Assembly: GCA_025464275.1 (NCBI GenBank) | Contig: JAODGR010000029.1 | Location: 1 to 18,161, forward strand | Source: Methanosarcinales archaeon | GTDB lineage: Archaea; Halobacteriota; Syntropharchaeia; Alkanophagales; Methanospirareceae | DNA length: 18,161 nt | Direction of reading: 5' to 3' | Shown: one piece after another, positions 1-7,144 of the stretch | Position numbering within the stretch: position 1 is the first letter of the stretch | How the letters are laid out: every line of letters begins with the position of its first letter | Notes under the pieces: generated by a model | The model's database searches: none | Seen by the model: only the letters and a program-made list of their open reading frames with translations | Told to the model about the DNA's origin: nothing | Position numbers and translations under genes: made by a program

Positions 1-2
1 AT

Positions 3-584
3 ATGATGGAAATGAGACTGGTGGTAGTGACCGGGATGCCCGGCTCCGGGTCTTCTACGGTGATAAAGGAGGCATTGAACCTTAAGGGTGAGCATAACTA
101 CGAGGTGAGGAACTATGGCGATGTGATGTTCGAGGCAGCGCTCGAGGAGGGTATTGTCCGTACGCGGGATGAATTGCGGAAACTATCGGTGACCAAACAG
201 CGGGAGATACAGATGCATGCATGTGATAAAATAGCGGAATTGCGAAGAAAGCACCAGCACCAGCACCTCATCCTCGATACCCATTGCACGATAAAGACCC
301 CAGAGGGTTATCTGCCAGGACTGCCTGAATACGTGCTTCAGAAGCTGAATCCCGACCTCTTCGTGCTCGTAGAAGCCGACCCGGATGAGATAATGGAGCG
401 AAGACGTAAGGACAGGACGAGGTCGCGGGATATGGAGGATAAGAGCGGTATAGAGGAGCATCAATTCATGAATCGCGTGATGTCAATGGCTTACGCATGC
501 CTTACCGGGGCAGCGGTGAAGATAATCAGGAACCACACCGGTAAACTGCATGAAGCGGCGGCGGAGTTTGCCAGTCTCCTCTAA
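3..584 (+). CDS. adkA: Archaeal adenylate kinase
   Basis: Transfers phosphate between ATP and AMP to give two ADP, in the cytoplasm. The sequence has the archaeal AdkA layout, not the bacterial Adk one. An N-terminal P-loop GMPGSGSST lies at residues 11-19. The motif LDTHCTIKTPEGYLPGLP (about 91-108) is typical of the archaeal family, as is DEHQFMNR-like EEHQFMNRV near residue 150, followed by a C-terminal TGAAVKIIRN segment. Length (193 aa) matches the family. The start is uncertain: Met1 is at base 3, but Met4 (base 12, MRLVVVTG) fits the usual family start better. Only two bases precede the first ATG, so upstream signals cannot be seen. The HQHQH run (residues 84-88) comes from a hexamer repeat. 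The gene ends 10 bases from the converging AbrB-PhoU gene. Confidence 0.93.
   Translation: MMEMRLVVVTGMPGSGSSTVIKEALNLKGEHNYEVRNYGDVMFEAALEEGIVRTRDELRKLSVTKQREIQMHACDKIAELRRKHQHQHLILDTHCTIKTPEGYLPGLPEYVLQKLNPDLFVLVEADPDEIMERRRKDRTRSRDMEDKSGIEEHQFMNRVMSMAYACLTGAAVKIIRNHTGKLHEAAAEFASLL
252..266 (+). repeat. In-frame CACCAG hexamer repeat in adkA
   Basis: Two and a half copies of CACCAG encode His-Gln-His-Gln-His. It is short, but it belongs to a set of similar hexamer runs in other genes of the window. Confidence 0.6.
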
Positions 585-599
585 TCTCTAATCTCTAAT
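579..599. repeat. CTCTAAT heptamer, three perfect tandem copies
   Basis: Three copies of a 7-base unit fill the junction between adkA and the converging AbrB-PhoU gene. The first copy supplies the TAA stop of adkA. Because the period is 7, the TAA triplets at 582, 589 and 596 fall in all three plus-strand frames. The minus-strand stop TAG is read from 595-597 in the same repeat. Confidence 0.8.
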
Positions 600-1635
600 C
601 GCCCACTCCCCTTATTCCCATGTTTATCGTCACCTCTGCTATATCCTCGCAATATTTCGCTATTCTGCCCAGGCTATGCAATACAGAGAGGGCGTGGATC
701 TTGCCAGCCGCACCCTGCTCCTCCTTCAACAGCTGCGCAATTATCGCATCTGACTCCTCAGTCAGCCTGTTTGCATCCCTTATCGCTTTATTTGCCTTCC
801 ATATATCCATCCCGGATAGCGCATCCAGGGTTTTGATGAACAGCTCCCCTATACTCCTGCCTATCCTCTCCATACTCCTCATCTCCTCCTCCGGTATCCT
901 CATCATCACTGAATTCCTCGCTATGTTCTCCACATGGTCCCCTATCCGTTCCATGCTCTTCACTATTATCCGGTATCCCAGGCTCTCCCGCTCCCTGCCC
1001 ATACCCATCTTCTTCGCCAGTTCGGGGTCGTTCATCGCAGCCTTGAGCTGCCGCACAATCAGGAGATAAAAGCGGTCTATCTCATTATCTCGCTCTATTA
1101 TATCAGCAGCGAGGTCAAAATTGCTCCTCCGGAATGACAGGATCGCATCCTCGTACATCGACATAATTATCTTCGACATACTACGAATCGCATCTTGAAG
1201 AGTGAAGTCCTCATATTTCAGGAAGCTCTTCAGTATTATCTCCCTCGCTGACTCCCCTACCACCTCCATGCCTATCAATCGCTTCCTCACCTCCTCCTTT
1301 ATCCGTTTCCTCTCCTCTGCACTGAATCCTTTCGGTGATAGGAGCTTCACAATATCGTAACCCACGAGATAATGCGCGATGAGGAATCTGAAATTGCCAT
1401 CAAACCCCTCCTCCTCCGAGATTGTAAGTTCGGCACAATTCACCTCCTCCCTCCTCTCCTTCGCCGGTCTAATCAGGAGGGTCTTATCACTACGCTGGAC
1501 AAGGGAGAGTTCATCACCCTGCTTTATCCCCGCCTCCCTCGCCCATTTTATGGGCAGGGAGATGGTGAAGGTGGAACCACCCGTCAATTGTATCTTGCGT
1601 CTCTCCTCTTTCATCTCTCCTCTCTCATCTCTCAC
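595..1635 (-). CDS. AbrB/SpoVT domain plus tandem PhoU domain protein (phosphate-uptake regulator type)
   Basis: A 346-residue protein of the archaeal family that joins an N-terminal SpoVT/AbrB-like DNA-binding domain to two PhoU helical bundles. Residues about 8-60 (IQLTGGSTFTISLPIKWA, then QGDELSLVQ and LLIRPAK) are the swapped-hairpin AbrB fold. Residues about 110-215 and 225-335 are two helical repeats with PhoU signatures, including ERDNEIDRFYLLIVRQL and SMERIGDHVENIARN. In bacteria PhoU couples the Pst transporter to signalling; in archaea the AbrB fusion is thought to regulate transcription of phosphate genes, but no pst gene is visible here. Met1 is used, but Met8 (MKEERRK) is an equal candidate because GAGAGGAGAG lies just before it. 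It is transcribed divergently from the ATPase gene at 1759, so it need not belong to that system. Confidence 0.85.
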   Translation of the reverse strand: MRDERGEMKEERRKIQLTGGSTFTISLPIKWAREAGIKQGDELSLVQRSDKTLLIRPAKERREEVNCAELTISEEEGFDGNFRFLIAHYLVGYDIVKLLSPKGFSAEERKRIKEEVRKRLIGMEVVGESAREIILKSFLKYEDFTLQDAIRSMSKIIMSMYEDAILSFRRSNFDLAADIIERDNEIDRFYLLIVRQLKAAMNDPELAKKMGMGRERESLGYRIIVKSMERIGDHVENIARNSVMMRIPEEEMRSMERIGRSIGELFIKTLDALSGMDIWKANKAIRDANRLTEESDAIIAQLLKEEQGAAGKIHALSVLHSLGRIAKYCEDIAEVTINMGIRGVGD

Positions 1636-1664
1636 TCACATCTACTCTTCACTCTTTCCACTCT

Positions 1665-1684
1665 TTATATCTATATATTTAAAT
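1665..1684 (-). promoter_or_regulatory. TATA-box region for the AbrB-PhoU gene
   Basis: Read on the minus strand this is an A/T stretch containing AAATATATAG, about 30-45 bases upstream of the ATG at 1635. That is a normal archaeal TATA position for a short-leader mRNA. The exact TATA register is uncertain because the stretch is long. Confidence 0.5.
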
Positions 1685-1718
1685 TATAACTCCATAAAAG
1701 TGGATACGATGCATTTCT

Positions 1719-1728
1719 TTTTTATAAA
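1719..1728 (+). promoter_or_regulatory. TATA box for the Mpa/ARC-like operon
   Basis: TTTTTATAAA lies 31 bases before the ATG at 1759. With the usual archaeal spacing of about 25 bases from TATA to start site, transcription would begin near 1750, giving a nearly leaderless mRNA. This agrees with the poor Shine-Dalgarno sequence before 1759 (GGGGTTAAT). Confidence 0.55.
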
Positions 1729-1758
1729 CCCAGAATCATAGGTTTAACAGGGGTTAAT

Positions 1759-3384
1759 ATGGAAAGGGAGGATTATATTCCAAGATACGAGTATGAGCGA
1801 TTGGAGAGCGAGTACAGGCGACTGAGGCGGAAATATGAGGAGACAGAGGCGTATAAGGCGGACCTGGAGAAACTCGTCTCTAAGGCTCGGTCTCCACCTC
1901 TGGATTGCGGATTTGTAGTGGAGAAACTTGATGAGGGTGCAATTGTGAATTTAAATGGGGCATTAAAGGCTTTACCTTATGGTACCCTGACCAATGAAGA
2001 GATAAAGAATCTGAAGGTTGGGAAGTATGTCTTCATAGGTCGTATTCCCGATAAGAACAACCCCAGCGGCTTCACCATCGGCATCACCAGGGTCTATGAC
2101 CGGATGGTGGACCTGGAAGTGGGGGAGATAGAGGAACTGCGGAAGGATGAAGAAGGCTGGGTAGGTCAGATATCCACCGGTAAGGGGCGTGGCAGGCTGT
2201 ACAAGAGGTTGCGCGAGGATGACGTCTCGATGCTGAAAGAGGGGATGAAGGTTGGTCTTCTCCCCGGTACATACGATATACTGAAGAGCTACAAGACGAA
2301 GGAGTTCACCCGTTACGAGATCACGAAGAACCCCGGAGTGAGTTTCAATGACATCGGTGGTCTGAAAGAGGTGAAGAGGGAGTTGATAAACAGCATCATT
2401 CTCCCGATGTTGAACCCCGATGACTATGCGAAATATGGAGAACGTTCACGCCGGATACTCATGTACGGCCCACCAGGCTGTGGTAAGACGATGTGTGCGA
2501 AGGCACTCGCGTCTGCACTGCCCAACTGCGAGTTCGTGAAGGTGGGTGCGGGAGAACTCTTCAGCATGTGGCTCGGTGAGTCGGAGCGGAACGTGAGGAT
2601 GGTATTCAAGGTGGCGAATGACAAACTGGAAGAAGGCGAGAATGATTATGGCGTGATCTTCTTCGACGAGATAGATGCATTAGCCCAGGAGCGGGGGATG
2701 TATACCGGCTCATCCGGTGCTCCAGAGCGAGTTACAGGTCAATTGCTGGATATCCTCGATGGCTTTTACTCCCTCCACCCCCATCTTACAGTGATTGGAG
2801 CTACAAACCGGCTGCATCTGATAGATTCGGCATTCAGGTCCAGATTTGACAAGATAATAGAGGTGCCGAAGGCGGATAAAGAAGCGGCTTATTCTATCGC
2901 AGCCATATATGCGAGGAAGGTCCCGCTTGACCGTTACCTGGTAGAAGAGGCGGGAGGCGAGGAGGAGGCGAGGAAGTCGCTGGTGAGCGGGATTGTGGAC
3001 TACATGTTCGTGGATAAGTACGTGGAGACGGAGATCGGGCGGATAAAGAGGAGTAACATAGTCACCGGGCGGTTCATCGCGCAGATCTTCGACTACGCGA
3101 AGGATAAGGCGCTGGAGGAGCGGACGTTGCTCATGCTGAAGCATGGCAGGATAAAGGATGCGAATATGCGGAAGATGTGGGATGAAGAAGGAATGGCTGA
3201 GATACTGGATGCGAACGCGAGGATAGAGGAGTTACAGAAGCGATACAAGCGCATAGAGGACATAGGAGTGACCATGCGGCACCTGAAAGAGGGCTTTGAC
3301 CGCTTTGTCGAGAAGAGAGCGGAAGAGATGATCGCATCTGGTTACGAGTCTGTACCAGAGGAAGACACGGGTATGCACTTCTGA
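1759..3384 (+). CDS. Mpa/ARC-type proteasomal AAA+ ATPase
   Basis: A 541-residue AAA+ unfoldase of the Mpa/ARC branch, the bacterial ATPase that recruits pupylated proteins to the proteasome. Domain order is that of Mpa: N-terminal coiled coil (about 4-45), tandem OB folds (about 46-115 and 116-190), then the junction NPGVSFNDIGGLKEV (191-205) and one AAA module. Walker A is GPPGCGKT (237-244), Walker B VIFFDEIDA (299-307), sensor-1 GATN (347-350), and the arginine region FRSRFDK (359-365) lacks the usual PG. The segment SGIVDYMF...EIGRIKRSNIVTGRFIAQIFDYAKDKA (410-451, abbreviated) resembles the Mpa insertion, which PAN does not have. Pore loop 1 is WLGE (271-274) instead of the common Phe/Tyr-Val-Gly. 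The C-terminus is GMHF, not a clear HbYX proteasome-docking motif; Mpa ends QYL. It is first in an operon with PafA- and Dop-like genes, which supports the Mpa reading over PAN or a Cdc48-like role. Confidence 0.88.
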   Translation: MEREDYIPRYEYERLESEYRRLRRKYEETEAYKADLEKLVSKARSPPLDCGFVVEKLDEGAIVNLNGALKALPYGTLTNEEIKNLKVGKYVFIGRIPDKNNPSGFTIGITRVYDRMVDLEVGEIEELRKDEEGWVGQISTGKGRGRLYKRLREDDVSMLKEGMKVGLLPGTYDILKSYKTKEFTRYEITKNPGVSFNDIGGLKEVKRELINSIILPMLNPDDYAKYGERSRRILMYGPPGCGKTMCAKALASALPNCEFVKVGAGELFSMWLGESERNVRMVFKVANDKLEEGENDYGVIFFDEIDALAQERGMYTGSSGAPERVTGQLLDILDGFYSLHPHLTVIGATNRLHLIDSAFRSRFDKIIEVPKADKEAAYSIAAIYARKVPLDRYLVEEAGGEEEARKSLVSGIVDYMFVDKYVETEIGRIKRSNIVTGRFIAQIFDYAKDKALEERTLLMLKHGRIKDANMRKMWDEEGMAEILDANARIEELQKRYKRIEDIGVTMRHLKEGFDRFVEKRAEEMIASGYESVPEEDTGMHF

Positions 3385-3429
3385 TTTCACTTCTGTTCTG
3401 ATAAGATGAGATGAGATGAAAGAAGAGAA

Positions 3430-5196
3430 ATGGGAAATGCAGATTTGAACAGATGGCAGGGGATAGAGCATGAATACAGGGTTGGTATCAGCTCTGAATC
3501 CCCTGGTCTATATCGCTATGCGCGCTTCTATCACGTGGATGAGGTGATTCATGCACTTGAGAATTACACCTTCTTCGATGGTGTAGATGCGATATGCTCG
3601 AAGTTGAGGAGGAGGAACGACGGCTTCTTACGCAATGGCTCACGGATTTACATCTGCACCGGCGGGCATCTTGAGATTGCCACTCCTGAATGCAGGAATG
3701 CATTTGAGGTGTTGAAATACGATAAAGCCGCGGAACTGTACATGCAGATAGGAGTGGATAAGGCGAATGAGCGATACAGGAAGAAGCTGAGGAAGAGGGA
3801 CACACAGAATGCATATATCCAGTGCTGGAAGGTGAACGTTGAGATAGATAAGCGATACAGCCGTGGTACGCATGAATCCTACATGGCGGACCGTAAGAAG
3901 TTCGCGGGTAAAGAGAACCTATTCATCCCTTTCCTGGTGCTCCGTAAGATATTCTTCGGCGCAGGTGGGTTTGTAGCGGAGAAGGACGGGATAAAGTATG
4001 TCCTCTCGCCAAAGGCGATGGTTTCAAGGCGCGTACTCACAGAATCGCCATCACAGTGGCCGATATTATCAACGAGGGATGAACCACTGAGTACAAAGGA
4101 TAAATGCCGGATTCACGTCACCTCAGGTGAGGGAGTCCGCTCTGAGGTTACCCGACTGCTCAACAATGCACTCACCTCTTATGTGATAGATGCGATAGAA
4201 TCCGGGAAATTGACACATGTGGAGGAGATCTGGAATCCGCTCCAGACTTTTAAAGACATCTCACTGAACATAGAGGGCGATTGGAGGATAAAATTGATGA
4301 ATGGGAGGACAGAGTCGGCGATTGATTACCTGAATCATTATTATCTCTCGGTGATAGAGGAGCTGTTTGAGGAGCGGGAGGTATCCTACTGGGATGAATA
4401 TGCGCTGGATACCTTCAAGCGACTCGCTGATAAGCTCAGCCAGGGCTTGCTCGAGGATATGTACGTGGTGCGGCGTCTGGAGTGGGTGATGAAGCTCTGG
4501 GTGATAGAGCATGAGATAGACGACTTCGAGTATGATTATATCCCGAAGGGTAAGTTTGATTACCGGAGCATGTACCTGATGGACCGGCAGATGGAGAAGG
4601 AGATAGCGGCGTCATTCGATTTCACCAATCTCTGTGATTACGATCTGTATGAGCGTGTCGCCGACAGGATAGGCGTGGAACGGTTATTGACGGAGGAGGA
4701 CCTGGGTGAGGCACTCCTCTTCCCACCGAAGAACTCAAGGGCTGAACTGCGTGTGAAGCTCGCAGCAGAGTTCGAGAATGCAGCTCTCAGCTGGAACAAG
4801 ATAACGATAACGAAGGAGCCGAAGATAAAGATAGATATGAGCAGACCAACGGGAGAGGAGTACTCAAGACTCTTCGAGCGGTATCCGGAACTTGCACGCA
4901 TGCCCAGTGCGGTGGTGGTATTCCTGCGCGAGAGGCGCCGTGGTGAATCCACAAACCAGGTCCTCGTTCGATTACTGGCGGAGGAGGAGGATGTAAGAGG
5001 CTGGGAGGAGGAGATAACGCGGGAGATAAGGAACAGGATAGTGAGGAATCCATATCTGGACTATCTCCTGTATTCAAATAACAGGACTTACAGGTTCGAC
5101 CAGCTGGATGGCTGGGATGATGCGAGTATAAAGAAGAAGGTGGAAGAGATAAGGGAGGAGGAGAGGAAGGGGGAGAAAGAAGAGGTATCCGGATGA
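3430..5196 (+). CDS. PafA-like (Pup ligase family) protein with Asp-to-Cys active-site change
   Basis: A 588-residue member of the PafA/Dop family (glutamine synthetase/gamma-glutamyl ligase fold). PafA couples the C-terminal glutamate of Pup to substrate lysines using ATP. Family marks: GIEHEYRV (11-18, metal-binding Glu strand), FLRNGSRIYICTGGHLEIAT (66-85), GTHESY (146-151), IPFLVLRKIFFGAG (166-179), STRDEPL (214-220) and RIHV (227-230). The FLRNG block and residue spacing to the following His match PafA (LDVGSH) rather than Dop (one residue shorter). The catalytic Asp of both families, which follows RLY-x, is Cys76 here. The NN of KNN is VN, and the His of RDEPH is Leu. Residues about 471-588 are an extra highly charged C-terminal extension beyond the usual length of about 450-480; I do not recognise it. 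The start is 45 bases after the ATPase stop; the end overlaps the next start by ATGA. It could be a ligase with altered chemistry, a pseudoenzyme or a ligase for another modifier. Confidence 0.82.
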   Translation: MGNADLNRWQGIEHEYRVGISSESPGLYRYARFYHVDEVIHALENYTFFDGVDAICSKLRRRNDGFLRNGSRIYICTGGHLEIATPECRNAFEVLKYDKAAELYMQIGVDKANERYRKKLRKRDTQNAYIQCWKVNVEIDKRYSRGTHESYMADRKKFAGKENLFIPFLVLRKIFFGAGGFVAEKDGIKYVLSPKAMVSRRVLTESPSQWPILSTRDEPLSTKDKCRIHVTSGEGVRSEVTRLLNNALTSYVIDAIESGKLTHVEEIWNPLQTFKDISLNIEGDWRIKLMNGRTESAIDYLNHYYLSVIEELFEEREVSYWDEYALDTFKRLADKLSQGLLEDMYVVRRLEWVMKLWVIEHEIDDFEYDYIPKGKFDYRSMYLMDRQMEKEIAASFDFTNLCDYDLYERVADRIGVERLLTEEDLGEALLFPPKNSRAELRVKLAAEFENAALSWNKITITKEPKIKIDMSRPTGEEYSRLFERYPELARMPSAVVVFLRERRRGESTNQVLVRLLAEEEDVRGWEEEITREIRNRIVRNPYLDYLLYSNNRTYRFDQLDGWDDASIKKKVEEIREEERKGEKEEVSG

Positions 5197-6761
5197 CCAG
5201 CCGGGAGAATGGAGAGGGGGCGGAGAGGAAGATAAGAGGAATAGAGCAGGAATACCCGGTGAGTGCGAAGGCGAATTTGAACCCCTCTATGCTCGTGAAT
5301 GCTGCAATTAGAGGTTTGAAGCGGTGCGGATTCTCTCATGATGTCATCTGGGATACCGCGACGGAAGTATCGCAGGAGGCGCATGAATCGCGAATAGCAT
5401 CCTGCTACGGGAACAATGGCTGCCGGATCTACAACGACATGGGACACCTTGAGATCTCCTCACCCTCCTACAACAATCCCATGGATGCAATGGCATACGA
5501 GAGAGCATCAGAGATATACGCGCTTGTGGGTGCGAAGGAAGCGACTCTGGCATTGAAGAAGGAGGTGCTTGTACACAGGAATAACGTAGCCAATATCACA
5601 CTGGATAAGAGTGCATGGCGTGGTAAACGAATTAAGACTGTTACATACGCCACACACGGGAATATCATCACCCTGAGAGAAGCATGTAAAGATTGGAGTA
5701 GGGTGGAGAGAGCGCTTATACCATGGGTCATCACCCGGATCATCTTCACCGGCTCAGGAGATGTGGTCTCAGGTGGCCTGGTGGGGCTGGAGGGTGTGAA
5801 GTACGTTATTTCTCCGAGGGCGATGTTCGTGGTGCAGAAATCTTCACTCTCTACCACCATAGACCGCGGCATCCTGAACACAAGGGACCAGCCACATGCA
5901 GCAAGCCGGTATTGGCGACTCCATGACATCCATTACGAGGGTTTGCGGTGCGATTATGCTGTCTTCCTCCGTGATATAACGCAGGCGCTGGTGGTTTGCG
6001 CCTTTGAAGCCGGGTTACTGGATGATGCACCGGAGATAGAGGACCCTGTGGGTGCATTCAAGCGGATATCCATGGATACACAGGAATGTGAGTGGAAGAT
6101 AAAGCTGAAGACGGGTGAGGTAACGGACGCGGTGAGCATCTTAAAGTTCTATCTGGAGGCGATGGAGCGGGTGAGTACCGAGCATGGAGGTAGCGAGTGG
6201 GAGGATAGGGGCTTGAGATGCATGAGCAGGCTGATAGATAAACTGGAAGCGGGGCGCGTAGAAGATTATGTGGATGGGCTCGACTGGGTGACGAAGTTAG
6301 CACTGCTCGTGAATTATGAGCCCAAGAACGCCTCAGAGGGGATCAGTATATGTAATCAGTATGCGCTACTGGACAGTAATCTCGGCTTTTATCTCAGAGA
6401 TTGTGAGGTGAAGGGGAGCAGTCTGTTCAATCCGAAGGAGTCACTGGCTTTTGTGGCGCGTGAACTGCCCGGTTCCGGGCTGGATGGGCGCTCATACCGT
6501 GAGAGGGTGCGATATGCACTCTTCAATGCACCGGAGCAGACACGAGATTTCTTCAAAGCAGAGATAATGAAGAGATACAGGGCACATGTGAGGAGTATCA
6601 GCTGGTCAACCCTGGTTCTTAACGAGGCGAAGGTACTACTGGATGAGCCCTTCATGCTGAACAGGGCTGAGATAGCAGCCTGTAAATGTAAAGAGCGTGT
6701 GGAGATAGAGGAGTACCTATCAATGGCTAAGAGGCTCTATCCTGAGAAGGTGATATACTGA
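5193..6761 (+). CDS. Dop-like (depupylase/Pup deamidase family) protein
   Basis: A 522-residue PafA/Dop-family protein whose details favour Dop, which deamidates Pup-Gln and removes Pup from substrates. It has GIEQEYPV (16-23), GCRIYNDMGHLEISSP (76-91) with the catalytic Asp retained as Asp82 and Dop-type spacing (D-x-x-H), HRNNV (128-132), ITRIIFTGSG (180-189), SPRAM (207-211), TTIDRGILNTRDQPH (221-235), WRLH (241-244), GLDWVTKLALL (362-372) and FNAPEQTRDFFKAE (444-457), all close to Dop blocks. The region before the Asp (about 52-75) is shorter than the Dop-loop of actinobacterial Dop. One change stands out: the HENY motif of Dop/PafA reads HGNI (155-158), so the Glu is lost, and there is a short insertion before it (about 134-147). 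It starts inside the stop of the PafA-like gene (ATGA), which suggests coupled translation and balanced amounts of the two proteins. Confidence 0.84.
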   Translation: MTSRENGEGAERKIRGIEQEYPVSAKANLNPSMLVNAAIRGLKRCGFSHDVIWDTATEVSQEAHESRIASCYGNNGCRIYNDMGHLEISSPSYNNPMDAMAYERASEIYALVGAKEATLALKKEVLVHRNNVANITLDKSAWRGKRIKTVTYATHGNIITLREACKDWSRVERALIPWVITRIIFTGSGDVVSGGLVGLEGVKYVISPRAMFVVQKSSLSTTIDRGILNTRDQPHAASRYWRLHDIHYEGLRCDYAVFLRDITQALVVCAFEAGLLDDAPEIEDPVGAFKRISMDTQECEWKIKLKTGEVTDAVSILKFYLEAMERVSTEHGGSEWEDRGLRCMSRLIDKLEAGRVEDYVDGLDWVTKLALLVNYEPKNASEGISICNQYALLDSNLGFYLRDCEVKGSSLFNPKESLAFVARELPGSGLDGRSYRERVRYALFNAPEQTRDFFKAEIMKRYRAHVRSISWSTLVLNEAKVLLDEPFMLNRAEIAACKCKERVEIEEYLSMAKRLYPEKVIY

Positions 6762-6789
6762 AACTGAACTAACTATTTGGTTCGCTGGC

Positions 6790-7119
6790 ATGTCCATGGT
6801 CATGGGTGATACGTTTCAAGAGGCGGTATTGAGGCTGGTGATGCGAATCCCGAAGGGGAGAGTGACGACATATGGGATAATATCAGAGGAGCTAAGAGGC
6901 TCTGTACGTGCCGCCCGCGCGGTTGGGCAGGCACTCACAAATAATCCCAGACCCGTTGTTATACCCTGTCATCGTGTGGTGCGAAGTGACGGTGATGTTG
7001 GGGGTTATAGCCTGGGTATAGCGAGGAAGATAGAGCTTCTGAGGGCGGAGGGTATAGAGATAGAAGGCAGGAGGGTGAAGAATCTCCATGAGGTGCTCTT
7101 CCTCTTCACTTCAAACTAA
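6790..7119 (+). CDS. ogt: Methylated-DNA-protein cysteine methyltransferase, core domain only
   Basis: A 109-residue O6-alkylguanine-DNA alkyltransferase core, which repairs O6-methylguanine by moving the alkyl group irreversibly to its own cysteine. The active site IPCHRVV (58-64, Cys60) is intact, which separates it from the alkyltransferase-like proteins that carry Trp there. The winged-helix DNA-binding part has IPKGRVTTYG (20-29) and RAVGQAL (43-49, with the arginine finger at Arg43), and NNPRP and GGYSLGIARKIELL follow. The N-terminal ribonuclease-H-like domain of full-length Ada/Ogt proteins is absent, which is common in short archaeal and bacterial members. ATG codons at 6790, 6796 and 6802 are all possible starts. 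It begins 28 bases after the Dop-like gene and may be read from the same transcript, though a functional link is not evident. Confidence 0.9.
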   Translation: MSMVMGDTFQEAVLRLVMRIPKGRVTTYGIISEELRGSVRAARAVGQALTNNPRPVVIPCHRVVRSDGDVGGYSLGIARKIELLRAEGIEIEGRRVKNLHEVLFLFTSN

Positions 7120-7144
7120 TCCATACTTCTCTCCTCCCTTCACC

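Noticed and set aside
620..1069. Open frame of 149 codons on the plus strand
   Set aside because: Shadow of the AbrB-PhoU gene; no motif and biased composition.
1759..3384. Assignment of the ATPase as PAN
   Set aside because: PAN has one OB fold and a C-terminal HbYX motif. This protein has tandem OB folds, the Mpa-like insertion after the AAA core and PafA/Dop-like neighbours.
5121..5196. Charged tail of the PafA-like protein as a fused Pup
   Set aside because: It is Glu/Lys rich and could form a helix, but it ends EEVSG without the GGE/GGQ end needed for a Pup, so there is no support beyond composition.
7088..7144. Upstream extension of the Mut7-C gene
   Set aside because: It would overlap the alkyltransferase gene and add an unconserved Ser/Pro-rich stretch; family members start at the MRFVTD strand (7145).
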